From an uncultured Anaerolineaceae bacterium (lineage in GTDB: Bacteria > Chloroflexota > Anaerolineae > Anaerolineales > Anaerolineaceae): a stretch of DNA of 64,000 bases. Positions 26,411-33,894 of this stretch are shown here, piece by piece. A model generated the notes under the pieces. That model was not told the DNA's origin, did not search any database, and saw only the letters and a program-made list of their open reading frames with translations. A program made the translations under genes and the position numbers. Location: contig CAKMKJ010000048.1 in NCBI GenBank assembly GCA_927443345.1, forward strand, positions 37,976 through 101,975. Direction: 5' to 3'. Position 1 is the first letter of the stretch, and each line of letters begins with the position of its first letter.

Positions 26411-26896
26411 ATGGAAACGAGTGTAGGCGTTGGATTGGGTGAAATTGCAGTTAGCCAAAATTGCGAGGAAATATTGGTAGCTTTTGGTTTGGGCTCTTGT
26501 GTTGGGATCGGAGCTTATGACCCTGTTAAAGGCATTGCTGGTCTTTTACATGCAGTATTGCCAGAACCCTTGAATGGGTCTGATCTATCTTCTACTAAAT
26601 ATGTCGGTAATGGAATTAATAAACTTTTTGAAGAAATGATCAGTAAGGGAGCAGTGAAAGAAAGATTAATTATTAGAATTGCAGGTGGTGCTAATATGTT
26701 AACATCACCTGGATTATCAAAAACTTTTGATATTGGTACCAGAAATATTGCTATGACACTAAAAGTATTAGAGACTCAAAGAATGAAAATAGTTAGTCAA
26801 AATGTTGGTGGAAGTACTGGAAGAACTTTTAGAATTTATGTTGCCGATGGGAAAATGACGATCAGAATGATCGGTGAAAAAGAAACCGTTTTTTAG
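26411..26896 (+). CDS. cheD: CheD receptor deamidase
   Basis: 161 residues. The catalytic Cys lies in LVAFGLGSCVGIGAYDP (~36), the His in AGLLHAVLPEP (~54), and a Thr is expected near 75. RLIIRIAGGANML (~97) is also typical. CheD deamidates glutamines in chemoreceptors and is regulated by CheC. The gene is 8 bp after cheC. Its receptor substrates are not encoded in the window. Confidence 0.93.
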   Translation: METSVGVGLGEIAVSQNCEEILVAFGLGSCVGIGAYDPVKGIAGLLHAVLPEPLNGSDLSSTKYVGNGINKLFEEMISKGAVKERLIIRIAGGANMLTSPGLSKTFDIGTRNIAMTLKVLETQRMKIVSQNVGGSTGRTFRIYVADGKMTIRMIGEKETVF

Positions 26897-26924
26897 ATTT
26901 TTTTATTTACAAAGGAGTATTAGG

Positions 26925-27281
26925 ATGGCAAAGATTTTAGTTGTGGATGATGCAGAATTCTTGCGGGTTAGAATTTCAAAAATGTTAGTTGGCGATGGGT
27001 ATGAAGTGATTGAAGCCGAAAATGGTTTGTTGGCTCTAAATGCATATAAAGCGCAAAAACCTGATGTGGTTCTTATGGATATCACCATGCCTGAAATGGA
27101 TGGCCTTACTGCCTTACGTGAAATATTGGCTGTAGATTCTGGGGCGAAAGTTATAATGTTGACCGCTCTAGGCCAGGAATCAGTTGTTTTGGAAGCAATC
27201 AAATCAGGCGCAAAAGACTTCATCGTAAAACCATTTGAGCGTGATCGTGTCGTTGGGGCTCTTCAAAAACTGATTGGGTAA
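26925..27281 (+). CDS. cheY: CheY chemotaxis response regulator
   Basis: 118 residues from the ATG at 26925, which has an AAAGGAG site 8 nt before. A longer reading from 26874 overlaps cheD and lacks a ribosome site. A single receiver: Asp8-Asp9 (VVDDAE), Asp52 (LMDITMPEMDG), a Thr/Ala switch region and Lys in IVKPFERD. It should carry the signal from CheA to FliM, whose N-terminal CheY-binding peptide is intact. Confidence 0.93.
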   Translation: MAKILVVDDAEFLRVRISKMLVGDGYEVIEAENGLLALNAYKAQKPDVVLMDITMPEMDGLTALREILAVDSGAKVIMLTALGQESVVLEAIKSGAKDFIVKPFERDRVVGALQKLIG

Positions 27282-27284
27282 ACC

Positions 27285-28364
27285 ATGACAACAGGCCGTA
27301 ATACTTCAGGGGTAGAAACCAGCAAAATCATCAAAGTCATGGTGGTTGATGATTCCGCTTTTATGCGATTTTCTATCACAAAGCATCTCAATATGACGCC
27401 AAATATTCAGGTGATCGTTACTGCCAGTGATGGGCGTGAGGCATTGGATCTATTAGAAAAATTCCATCCAGATGTTATAACATTGGATGTAGAAATGCCC
27501 AGGTTGGATGGTCTATCAACACTAAAAGAAATCATGGCGCATCATCCGTGCCCAGTAATTATGCTGAGCAGTTTAACTAAAGAGGGTGCAACCGAAACGA
27601 TTCGTGCATTAACATTAGGCGCAGTAGATTTTGTGGCCAAGCCAGAAAACAAAACCAATATATCAGAAGTGATGAACGAAGTTGTTGCAAAAATATTGAA
27701 AGTTGTTAATGCCAAAGTTTTCTCTATTCCAATCAACAATCAGCTACCTAGAACGATTGTCAAAAGTGATACTAAAATTGTAAGACCATTAACTACTAAA
27801 GATAAGGTACTTATCATTGGATCATCTACTGGTGGTCCGAGAGCATTGAATACTTTAGTCCCAGAACTGGAAAATATTCCTGCTGCAATTCTGATAATTC
27901 AACATATGCCAGTAGGTTTTACTCATTCTTTAGCTGAAAGATTAGATTCTGCTTCAAAAATAAGAGTTAAAGAGGCTGAGCCTGGTGACCAACTTGAAGT
28001 GGGAAAAGCGCTTTTAGCACCGGGTGGTTTTCATATGGTTTTGGATGGTGATAAAAGAATTACTTTAAATCAAAATCCAACTGTACATGGTGTAAGGCCT
28101 GCAATTGATGTCACAATGTTTTCAGTTGTTCAACACTTTGGGAATTCTGTTGTTGGAGTCATCCTAACAGGTATGGGAAGTGATGGTACAAGTGGATCAA
28201 CCCTGATTCACGAATCCGGCGGATATATTTTTGCCGAAGACGAATCCTCTTGTGTCGTTTGGGGTATGCCAAGAAGTGTTACAGAAGCTGGTGTTGTAAA
28301 TAAAGTAGTGACACTCTCAGAGATGGCACCAGCAGTTATGAATTACCTTAGAAAATCAGATTAG
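27285..28364 (+). CDS. cheB: CheB receptor methylesterase
   Basis: 359 residues. The N-terminal receiver (~15-135) has Asp68 in ITLDVEMPRLDG. The C-terminal esterase domain (~175-355) has the catalytic triad in GSSTGGPRALN (Ser), IIQHMPVGFTHSLAERLD (His) and VILTGMGSDGTSG (Asp). It begins 3 bp after cheY. It removes methyl groups from chemoreceptors and opposes CheR, encoded next. Confidence 0.96.
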   Translation: MTTGRNTSGVETSKIIKVMVVDDSAFMRFSITKHLNMTPNIQVIVTASDGREALDLLEKFHPDVITLDVEMPRLDGLSTLKEIMAHHPCPVIMLSSLTKEGATETIRALTLGAVDFVAKPENKTNISEVMNEVVAKILKVVNAKVFSIPINNQLPRTIVKSDTKIVRPLTTKDKVLIIGSSTGGPRALNTLVPELENIPAAILIIQHMPVGFTHSLAERLDSASKIRVKEAEPGDQLEVGKALLAPGGFHMVLDGDKRITLNQNPTVHGVRPAIDVTMFSVVQHFGNSVVGVILTGMGSDGTSGSTLIHESGGYIFAEDESSCVVWGMPRSVTEAGVVNKVVTLSEMAPAVMNYLRKSD

Positions 28365-28382
28365 AATTACGGGATTTTTATC

Positions 28383-29198
28383 ATGGAACAAGATGTTTAC
28401 CTGCAAATTAGATCAACCGTAAAAAAAATACTCGATATCGACTTGAGCGGGTATAAAGATGAACAGATGAAACGTCGACTTGATTCATGGATCATTCGTA
28501 TGGGTGATGCGAATTGGGATGAATATTTTGTGAGGCTGAAAACACAGGAGAAAGAATTATCCAGATTCAGAGATTACTTAACAATTAATGTCACTGAATT
28601 CTTTCGAGACTTTGAAAGATGGAATTCATTAAAGACGCAGGTGTTACCTTCCTTAATTGATTATGTTAAAAATCCTAAAAACGGAAAAAAATCATTAAAG
28701 ATTTGGAGTGCGGGATGTTCTATTGGAGCAGAACCATTTACTCTTTTAATGATAATGGAAGAGTTAAATCCAGGAATAGCTTTTAGCATAGTTGGAACTG
28801 ATCTTGATCGAGGAGCACTGGATAAGGCAAGAGCTGGCGGACCTTTTAGGCAAGATGAAGTAAAGAATATTAATGAAAAACAAATGGCTCGTTATTTTCG
28901 AACTGATTTTCCTCCATATTTTGTAAAAGAAGAACATACAAAGAAGATAGAATTCAAAGAAAAGAACTTGATAACTGATCCATACGACAGTGATTTCGAT
29001 TTGATAGTATGTAGAAATGTAATTATTTACTTCACCACAGAAGTTAAAGCATTATTAAATAATAAATTTCAAAAAGCATTAAGGTCTGGTGGCATTTTAT
29101 TCCTCGGCGGAACAGAAATTATTCCGCGGCCCAATGAATTTGGTTTAAAAAATATGGGTATTTCTTTTTATCAAAAGACTGATGAGATTAAAAAATGA
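28383..29198 (+). CDS. cheR: CheR receptor methyltransferase
   Basis: 271 residues. The N-terminal all-helical domain (1-75) ends with YLTINVTEFFRDFERW. The SAM-binding domain has WSAGCSIGAEPFTLLMIMEE (motif I), a GTDLDRGALDKARAG loop and FDLIVCRNVIIYF. No C-terminal pentapeptide-binding or TPR extension. It overlaps the following HDOD gene by 4 nt. Confidence 0.96.
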   Translation: MEQDVYLQIRSTVKKILDIDLSGYKDEQMKRRLDSWIIRMGDANWDEYFVRLKTQEKELSRFRDYLTINVTEFFRDFERWNSLKTQVLPSLIDYVKNPKNGKKSLKIWSAGCSIGAEPFTLLMIMEELNPGIAFSIVGTDLDRGALDKARAGGPFRQDEVKNINEKQMARYFRTDFPPYFVKEEHTKKIEFKEKNLITDPYDSDFDLIVCRNVIIYFTTEVKALLNNKFQKALRSGGILFLGGTEIIPRPNEFGLKNMGISFYQKTDEIKK

Positions 29199-30040
29199 GC
29201 GTAAGCATTGATGAGTTGGTAAACCAAGTCGGAAACCTTCCTCCGTTACCACAAGCGGCACAGAAAGCATTGTCATTGATTCGTGACCCTAAATCGAATA
29301 TGTCAATTGTTTCTGAGGTTTTAGGGAAGGACCAGGTGTTAACCAGTTTAATTTTGCGAATGGCTAATTCTGTTTATTACGGATTGACCTATCCAGTAAC
29401 AACGGTGCAGCAAGCAGCAGTAGTTTTAGGCCAAAGCACTATCCAATCAATAATTTTGGCTGCTTCCGTGGCCCCCTATCTTGAAAGACCAATTCCAGGG
29501 TACGGGCTTGATAGAGGAGAATTGTGGCGACATTCCATTGGAATTGCTGCAGGTGCACGTTTTGTCGCTGAGCCGTACGGTAGGGAAGCTGCTGAAACAG
29601 CTTATCACGCAGGTTTGTTGTGTGATATTGGAAAACTAGCATTTGAATTTCTTCTGAGAAAAGAACAACAAAAATTTTCTAATTGGAAGAATATGTCTTT
29701 TGAGGATCTTGAAAGTAAATTATTTGGCGTTAATCATGCCGATCTTGGGGGAGAAATAGCACGACGTTGGCGATTGGCAGACCCTTTAATTGCTGCAATT
29801 CAATTTCACCATTCGCCGCAATTAGCAGGAGAACATAGTTTGATAGCGTCAGCAGTGCATCTTTCTGATGCTGCGATGATGATGATGGGGGTTGGAATTG
29901 GAATTGATGGGTTACAGTATAGTTTAAATGAATTTGCAATTCAAAAAATGGAATTTACCCAAAATAAAATGGATGAATTAATTACTAAAATTAGCGTATA
30001 TGTAAATGAGGCCGAAATATTTATTGGAATGAAGCAATAA
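29195..30040 (+). CDS. HDOD-domain signalling protein (second copy)
   Basis: 281 residues, an HDOD domain over ~12-210: LPPLPQAAQKALSLIRDPKS, MANSVYYGLTYPV and the HAGLLCDIGKLAFEFLL segment, where one position of the HD pair is replaced as usual in HDOD proteins. It overlaps cheR by 4 nt and precedes two cheX genes, so it is part of the chemotaxis operon. It resembles the HDOD protein at 9464-10297 in length and layout; the two may be paralogs. Confidence 0.85.
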   Translation: MSVSIDELVNQVGNLPPLPQAAQKALSLIRDPKSNMSIVSEVLGKDQVLTSLILRMANSVYYGLTYPVTTVQQAAVVLGQSTIQSIILAASVAPYLERPIPGYGLDRGELWRHSIGIAAGARFVAEPYGREAAETAYHAGLLCDIGKLAFEFLLRKEQQKFSNWKNMSFEDLESKLFGVNHADLGGEIARRWRLADPLIAAIQFHHSPQLAGEHSLIASAVHLSDAAMMMMGVGIGIDGLQYSLNEFAIQKMEFTQNKMDELITKISVYVNEAEIFIGMKQ

Positions 30041-30077
30041 TTATAAGTTATGCTTTTTTTAGCAGGAGGAAGGTTGT

Positions 30078-30599
30078 ATGAATGTAAAATTTTTAAATCC
30101 CTTTGTCGATGCTGCCGCTGAAGTATTGATGGCTGAGGCAAAAATTAATATCAGCAAAGGAACTCTGACATTACAAAAATCAGCTATGACCACAGATGAA
30201 GTTACTGTTTTAATCAATCTCGTTGGACAAGTTCAGGGAGTGGTCTTATTCGGACTTTCAGAGCAGCTTGGTATGAAATTAGTCTCTAAAATGATGGATC
30301 AAGAATTTTCTGCTTTTGATAACCTGGCCCAAAGTGGTGTTGCTGAACTCGGAAATGTAATTTCGGGTCGTGCAACAGTTATGCTTTCAGATGCTGGATA
30401 CCAATCTACAATATCGCCTCCAACAATGATTACAGGAAAAGGTGTTCAAATTTCCACATTAGATTTTCCAAGAATCGTTGTTCCATTGACTTGTGAATTT
30501 GGGATTATGGTAATTCATTTAGCTTTGCGAGAAAGCCAGGCTGGTGAATGGAATGATAATTTCGTGCCATTGATAAAACAGGCTACTACTTCGAAGTGA
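30078..30599 (+). CDS. cheX: CheX-like CheY-P phosphatase (copy 1)
   Basis: 173 residues starting MNVKFLNPFVDAAAEVLMAE, a CheX-type opening. The central helix NLAQSGVAELGNVISGRATV carries the Glu-x2-Asn phosphatase pair. An AGGAGGAAGG site precedes the ATG. The next gene is a tandem paralog, and a third family member (CheC) is at 25797. Together they give at least three candidate CheY-P phosphatases and offset the lack of FliY. Confidence 0.88.
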   Translation: MNVKFLNPFVDAAAEVLMAEAKINISKGTLTLQKSAMTTDEVTVLINLVGQVQGVVLFGLSEQLGMKLVSKMMDQEFSAFDNLAQSGVAELGNVISGRATVMLSDAGYQSTISPPTMITGKGVQISTLDFPRIVVPLTCEFGIMVIHLALRESQAGEWNDNFVPLIKQATTSK

Positions 30600-30622
30600 T
30601 AGAATCGAGAATGAGGAACTGA

Positions 30623-31144
30623 ATGAATGTAAAATTTTTGAACCCATTTATTGAAGCAGCTTTTGAGGTTTTAAAGGCCGAAGCTGGAATTACTGCCGAA
30701 CGAGGAAATCTTGGTCTGGAACAAAACGAATATAAAACCGATGATATCACAGTCATTTTGGCATTAGTTGGAACGGTTGAGGGAACTGTTTATTTTGGTA
30801 TGTCAAATGATACAGCTATGCTACTTGTATCAAAGATGATTGGTGAAAATATCACATCTTTTAATAGTTTAGCTCAAAGCGGTATCGCAGAGCTTGGTAA
30901 CGTTATCACCGGCAGAGCAAGCGTAAAACTTTCTGTAGCAGGTTATGAAGCCACGATTTCCCCTCCAACCTTGTTGCTTGGAAAAGATGCCACTATATCT
31001 ACTTTAGATTTTGCCAGAATAGTTGTTCCCGTATTGTTTGATGGCACAGGCATAAACATCCATTTAGCGCTGCGTGAAGGCAAAATTCATGGCCAAACGA
31101 CTGCACAAATGGCTATCCCTTCAAAACCAGATATTAAAAAATAA
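30623..31144 (+). CDS. cheX: CheX-like CheY-P phosphatase (copy 2)
   Basis: 173 residues, same length and same first nine residues (MNVKFLNPF) as the previous gene, 23 bp downstream. The helix SLAQSGIAELGNVITGRASV retains Glu and Asn. The C-terminus differs, ending in a Gln/Lys-rich tail. The pair is a tandem duplication that has diverged, with both active sites kept. Confidence 0.88.
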   Translation: MNVKFLNPFIEAAFEVLKAEAGITAERGNLGLEQNEYKTDDITVILALVGTVEGTVYFGMSNDTAMLLVSKMIGENITSFNSLAQSGIAELGNVITGRASVKLSVAGYEATISPPTLLLGKDATISTLDFARIVVPVLFDGTGINIHLALREGKIHGQTTAQMAIPSKPDIKK

Positions 31145-31174
31145 GTTTAGGCCAGATTATTTCGGAGTATGATT

Positions 31175-31615
31175 ATGACTACGCAAATGGTGGTTTTTAA
31201 ATTGTTGAGTGAAGAATATGCAGTGGATGTATCATCAGTTGAAGCGATTATTAAGCTTCAAGCGATCACTAAAGTGCCACATGCTCAGGCACATGTGGTC
31301 GGGGTCACTAACCTTAGAGGAAATATAGTTCCCGTTATTGATTTAAAAAAAAGATTAGGTTTGCCTGACAAAGAAAATAGTATTGATACTCGAATTATTG
31401 TAGCGTTGCTTCAAGATTCGAAGGTAGGTATGGTAGTGGATGCGGTTTCCCAAGTTATCGAAATTGAAGATTCACAAATTGAACCAACACCTCAGATATC
31501 AACTTCTATCGATTCAACATATATTCGCGGTATAGTGAAAATTGATAACCATCTCGTGATTATGCTTGATTTAGCTAAAATATTTTCTGACGAGAAGAGC
31601 AAACCTCAAACTTAG
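31175..31615 (+). CDS. cheW: CheW coupling protein
   Basis: 146 residues from the ATG at 31175, placed 7 nt after a CGGAG site; the ATG at 31169 is too close. It is a single CheW domain: VVFKLLSEEYAVDVSSVEAI, VVGVTNLRGNIVPVIDLKKR, GMVVDAVSQVIEI and the end YIRGIVKIDNHLVIMLDL. It links CheA to chemoreceptors, none of which is in this window. It is the last gene of the operon. Confidence 0.96.
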   Translation: MTTQMVVFKLLSEEYAVDVSSVEAIIKLQAITKVPHAQAHVVGVTNLRGNIVPVIDLKKRLGLPDKENSIDTRIIVALLQDSKVGMVVDAVSQVIEIEDSQIEPTPQISTSIDSTYIRGIVKIDNHLVIMLDLAKIFSDEKSKPQT

Positions 31616-31626
31616 ATTCAAAAAGA

Positions 31627-32028
31627 TTACTTTAAAATGCCGCCACAAGCAACAGAATCCACAGGGTGAGTCCCACGACTTGACTTCCATTCTCGATTAT
31701 CAATTTTAATCTCACACGAAATCTTGCCATTTTGAGAGGGGTTACTTGCGGTTAAGAATACTTCAATGCCAACAGGTAATGAAATAGTTCTATTAAATGG
31801 TGTCGTCATCATCGCAGGTTCTGTGTTTACCCCAACGCTACTTGTATAAATTATTTGTGCATATCCACCGTCCGAGTTTACTATGTAAGTTACCTGACGC
31901 ATTGGATTGTTGTCAGATGATTGATTTTTTGCAAGCCAAATTCCGATAATGGCTACAATTACAATAACTACTATGGCCAAACCGATGGCTCCAGTCCCTC
32001 GAGATGAGGATTTTTCTTCAATAGTCAT
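31627..32028 (-). CDS. MmpS-like small membrane-anchored protein
   Basis: 133 residues: a short cytoplasmic Ser/Arg tail, one membrane helix (~14-34), and an extracytoplasmic beta-rich domain with RQVTYIVNSDGGYAQIIYTS, FNRTISLPVGIEVFLTA and two cysteines (~104 and ~129). The pattern resembles the MmpS family of Actinobacteria, where it accompanies MmpL transporters. No MmpL gene is nearby. Convergent with cheW, with no terminator between. Confidence 0.6.
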   Translation of the reverse strand: MTIEEKSSSRGTGAIGLAIVVIVIVAIIGIWLAKNQSSDNNPMRQVTYIVNSDGGYAQIIYTSSVGVNTEPAMMTTPFNRTISLPVGIEVFLTASNPSQNGKISCEIKIDNREWKSSRGTHPVDSVACGGILK

Positions 32029-32141
32029 TAATTAACCACCTATTATTACTTAAAAAATTTGTTTTCAGTTATTACAAGTATATATTGAAATTTGAAAAAT
32101 GGGAACACAATTACAAGAATGTTTCAATTATTTTTAACCAA

Positions 32142-32169
32142 AAAAGAATCCTCAAAAGAGGATTCTTTT
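32142..32169 (-). terminator. Intrinsic terminator of tRNA-Asp
   Basis: A 12-bp stem (AAAAGAATCCTC / GAGGATTCTTTT) with a 4-nt loop. On the minus strand it is followed by a T-rich run and begins 8 nt after the tRNA 3' end. Confidence 0.85.
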
Positions 32170-32177
32170 CGTTCGAG

Positions 32178-32250
32178 CGGGAGCGACGGGGTTCGAACCC
32201 GCGATCTCGGCCTTGACAGGGCCGCATGTTAGCCGCTACACCACGCCCCC
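32178..32250 (-). tRNA. tRNA-Asp (GUC)
   Basis: 73 nt on the minus strand. The acceptor stem GGGGGCG pairs with CGCTCCC (one G-U); discriminator G. The anticodon loop CTGTCAA, held by a CGGCC/GGCCG stem, gives anticodon GTC. The T arm contains GGTTCGAAC. CCA is not encoded. A promoter with TTGACG, 17 bp, TAAAAT lies just upstream and a hairpin terminator just downstream, so it is a single-gene unit. Confidence 0.97.
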
Positions 32251-32261
32251 GAACAAACAAA

Positions 32262-32290
32262 ATTTTATCATAATCAAAAATTTCCGTCAA
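32262..32290 (-). promoter_or_regulatory. sigma-70-type promoter of tRNA-Asp
   Basis: On the minus strand TTGACG (32285-32290), a 17-bp spacer and TAAAAT (32262-32267). The predicted start is near 32255, about 5 nt before the mature tRNA. The -35 directly abuts the tandem repeat at 32291-32328. Confidence 0.8.
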
Positions 32291-32328
32291 GGCGTTTGGT
32301 AACAGGCGTTTGGTAACAGGCGTTTGGT
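32291..32328. repeat. 14-bp tandem repeat upstream of tRNA-Asp promoter
   Basis: GGCGTTTGGTAACA occurs twice in full and a third time for 10 bases without interruption. It fills the space between the promoter -35 of tRNA-Asp and the end of the epimerase gene. It could be a binding site array or simple slippage. Confidence 0.9.
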
Positions 32329-32354
32329 TCCATATTGAGGTAAATTCTTTTTGT

Positions 32355-33392
32355 CTAAAAGAATATCTTTAACAGCTTTAGGGCTTTTTGTTTCCATGGC
32401 AAACGATGAGACACACCAGACCCTCCGGTTAACTTTGACTTGTTTTCGAGATACCAGTTATAGTTACGAATTAGAGCGTCTTTGTTTGAATAGATAGGTG
32501 AGTATTCAATTTGAGATTGTGCTTTCTCTATTGAAACAAAGGATTCTTTTGAAGCAGTTTCGTATATCCAGGGATAAAGAGGAGAAAGCTTCAAAAACTC
32601 AAGAATCTTCAAAGCTAATACCACTGGCTTAACCGGGAAAGGAATGATCCTCTTTCCGAAACCTGCTTCATCGAGAACTGCCTGATAATCAATTTTCATC
32701 GTTGAATAAATCGCCGCGCCAATATTAAAGGTGTCATTAACTTTGGTTTCTGGCTGCGTCATGCACGAGTGAATCGCTTGGCATAAGTCTTCGACATCCA
32801 ACAATTGATAGAGGTTATTCCCAGAACCAATGTTAGGAAAATTTTTGCCTTCACTAGCCCATTCATAAAAAATAGCAAATACACCCAACCTTTCAGGACC
32901 AACAAATGATTTTGGTCTAAGTATTGATATTGACATCCCTTTATCACGGTAACCATTACAGATTTCTTCAGCCTGAACCTTGGCTTCACCATAAGGTCCA
33001 ACGCCATAAACTCGATCCGTTTCATACAACGGATGATGATCAGGAACACCATAAACTGCAGTAGAGGATATGTGAATAAATCGTTTTGCCTTGTACTGTA
33101 ACGCTTGTTCCAAAACGTTATTGGTTCCAACTATGTCCGTTGTATAAATATCTTCAGGGGTATAGAGGGGTAAAGCTGCAGCGGTATGGATAACAATATC
33201 TGCATCTTTCATACTTTTTGCAAGTGCATTTTTGTCGCGAATGTCTCCCTGGAGAAATTCTATTTTATCTCGTTCTGGATAATCAAAATTCACAAGATCA
33301 ATACCTGAAATATCGGTAAAACCTCTTGATAGCAAATAGCGAACAAGGTTGATACTAAGGAATCCGCTGATCCCCGTAATGTATATTTTCAT
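32355..33392 (-). CDS. NAD-dependent epimerase/dehydratase (extended SDR)
   Basis: 345 residues. The Rossmann start YITGISGFLSINLVRYLL (nucleotide-binding Gly pattern), GDIRDKNALAKSM, the catalytic Ser region HISSTAVYG and YGEAKVQAEEIC (Tyr-x3-Lys) are typical of nucleotide-sugar epimerases/dehydratases. The C-terminal half sets the substrate and cannot be read by eye. It is the third gene after a TPR protein and ndk, probably one operon; it may supply sugar nucleotides for envelope or flagellar glycans. Confidence 0.88.
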   Translation of the reverse strand: MKIYITGISGFLSINLVRYLLSRGFTDISGIDLVNFDYPERDKIEFLQGDIRDKNALAKSMKDADIVIHTAAALPLYTPEDIYTTDIVGTNNVLEQALQYKAKRFIHISSTAVYGVPDHHPLYETDRVYGVGPYGEAKVQAEEICNGYRDKGMSISILRPKSFVGPERLGVFAIFYEWASEGKNFPNIGSGNNLYQLLDVEDLCQAIHSCMTQPETKVNDTFNIGAAIYSTMKIDYQAVLDEAGFGKRIIPFPVKPVVLALKILEFLKLSPLYPWIYETASKESFVSIEKAQSQIEYSPIYSNKDALIRNYNWYLENKSKLTGGSGVSHRLPWKQKALKLLKIFF

Positions 33393-33425
33393 TTTAGCGC
33401 TCCATTTTTTATAGCGAGTTGGTTT

Positions 33426-33881
33426 TTAATTTAATCCCGTGAAGAAATTTTCGTGAACTCTTTCCCACTGAAAAATCTCATCTTGAGTAAACCAATTCCC
33501 AATTTCAATTTCAGCATTTTCTGGAGAATCTGAGGCATGGGTAAGATTTCGACTGGTAATTATGCCAAAATCGTGCCGGATTGTGCCTGGATCAGCTTCA
33601 ACAGGATTTGTTGCACCCATAGTTTGTCTTACTGCTTTGATGGCATTAGGTCCCTCTAATACCATTGCAATAACAGGTCCGCTGGTAATATATCTGATCA
33701 AGCCCTCATAAAAAGGTTTCCCTTGATGTATATCATAATGTTTGCGGGCTAATTCTTCTTTAACGAGCAAAAATTTGAGGGCTGTAATCTTCAATCCGCG
33801 CATTTCAAGACGTTTGATGATTTCACCAGATAGATTTCTTTCGACTCCATCGGGCTTGATTAAAACTAATGTTCTTTCCAA
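33426..33881 (-). CDS. ndk: Nucleoside diphosphate kinase
   Basis: 151 residues, full length. ERTLVLIKPDGVERNLSGEI at the start and the catalytic His in NLTHASDSPENAEIEI (~118) are present, plus MVLEGPNAIKAVRQTMGATN. It transfers phosphate between NTPs and NDPs in the cytoplasm. It starts 13 bp after the TPR gene. Confidence 0.97.
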   Translation of the reverse strand: MERTLVLIKPDGVERNLSGEIIKRLEMRGLKITALKFLLVKEELARKHYDIHQGKPFYEGLIRYITSGPVIAMVLEGPNAIKAVRQTMGATNPVEADPGTIRHDFGIITSRNLTHASDSPENAEIEIGNWFTQDEIFQWERVHENFFTGLN

Positions 33882-33894
33882 TTTATATTCTCCA

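Noticed and set aside
32291..32328. Possible CRISPR-like repeat
   Set aside because: Units are 14 bp and directly adjacent with no spacers; no cas genes in the window.
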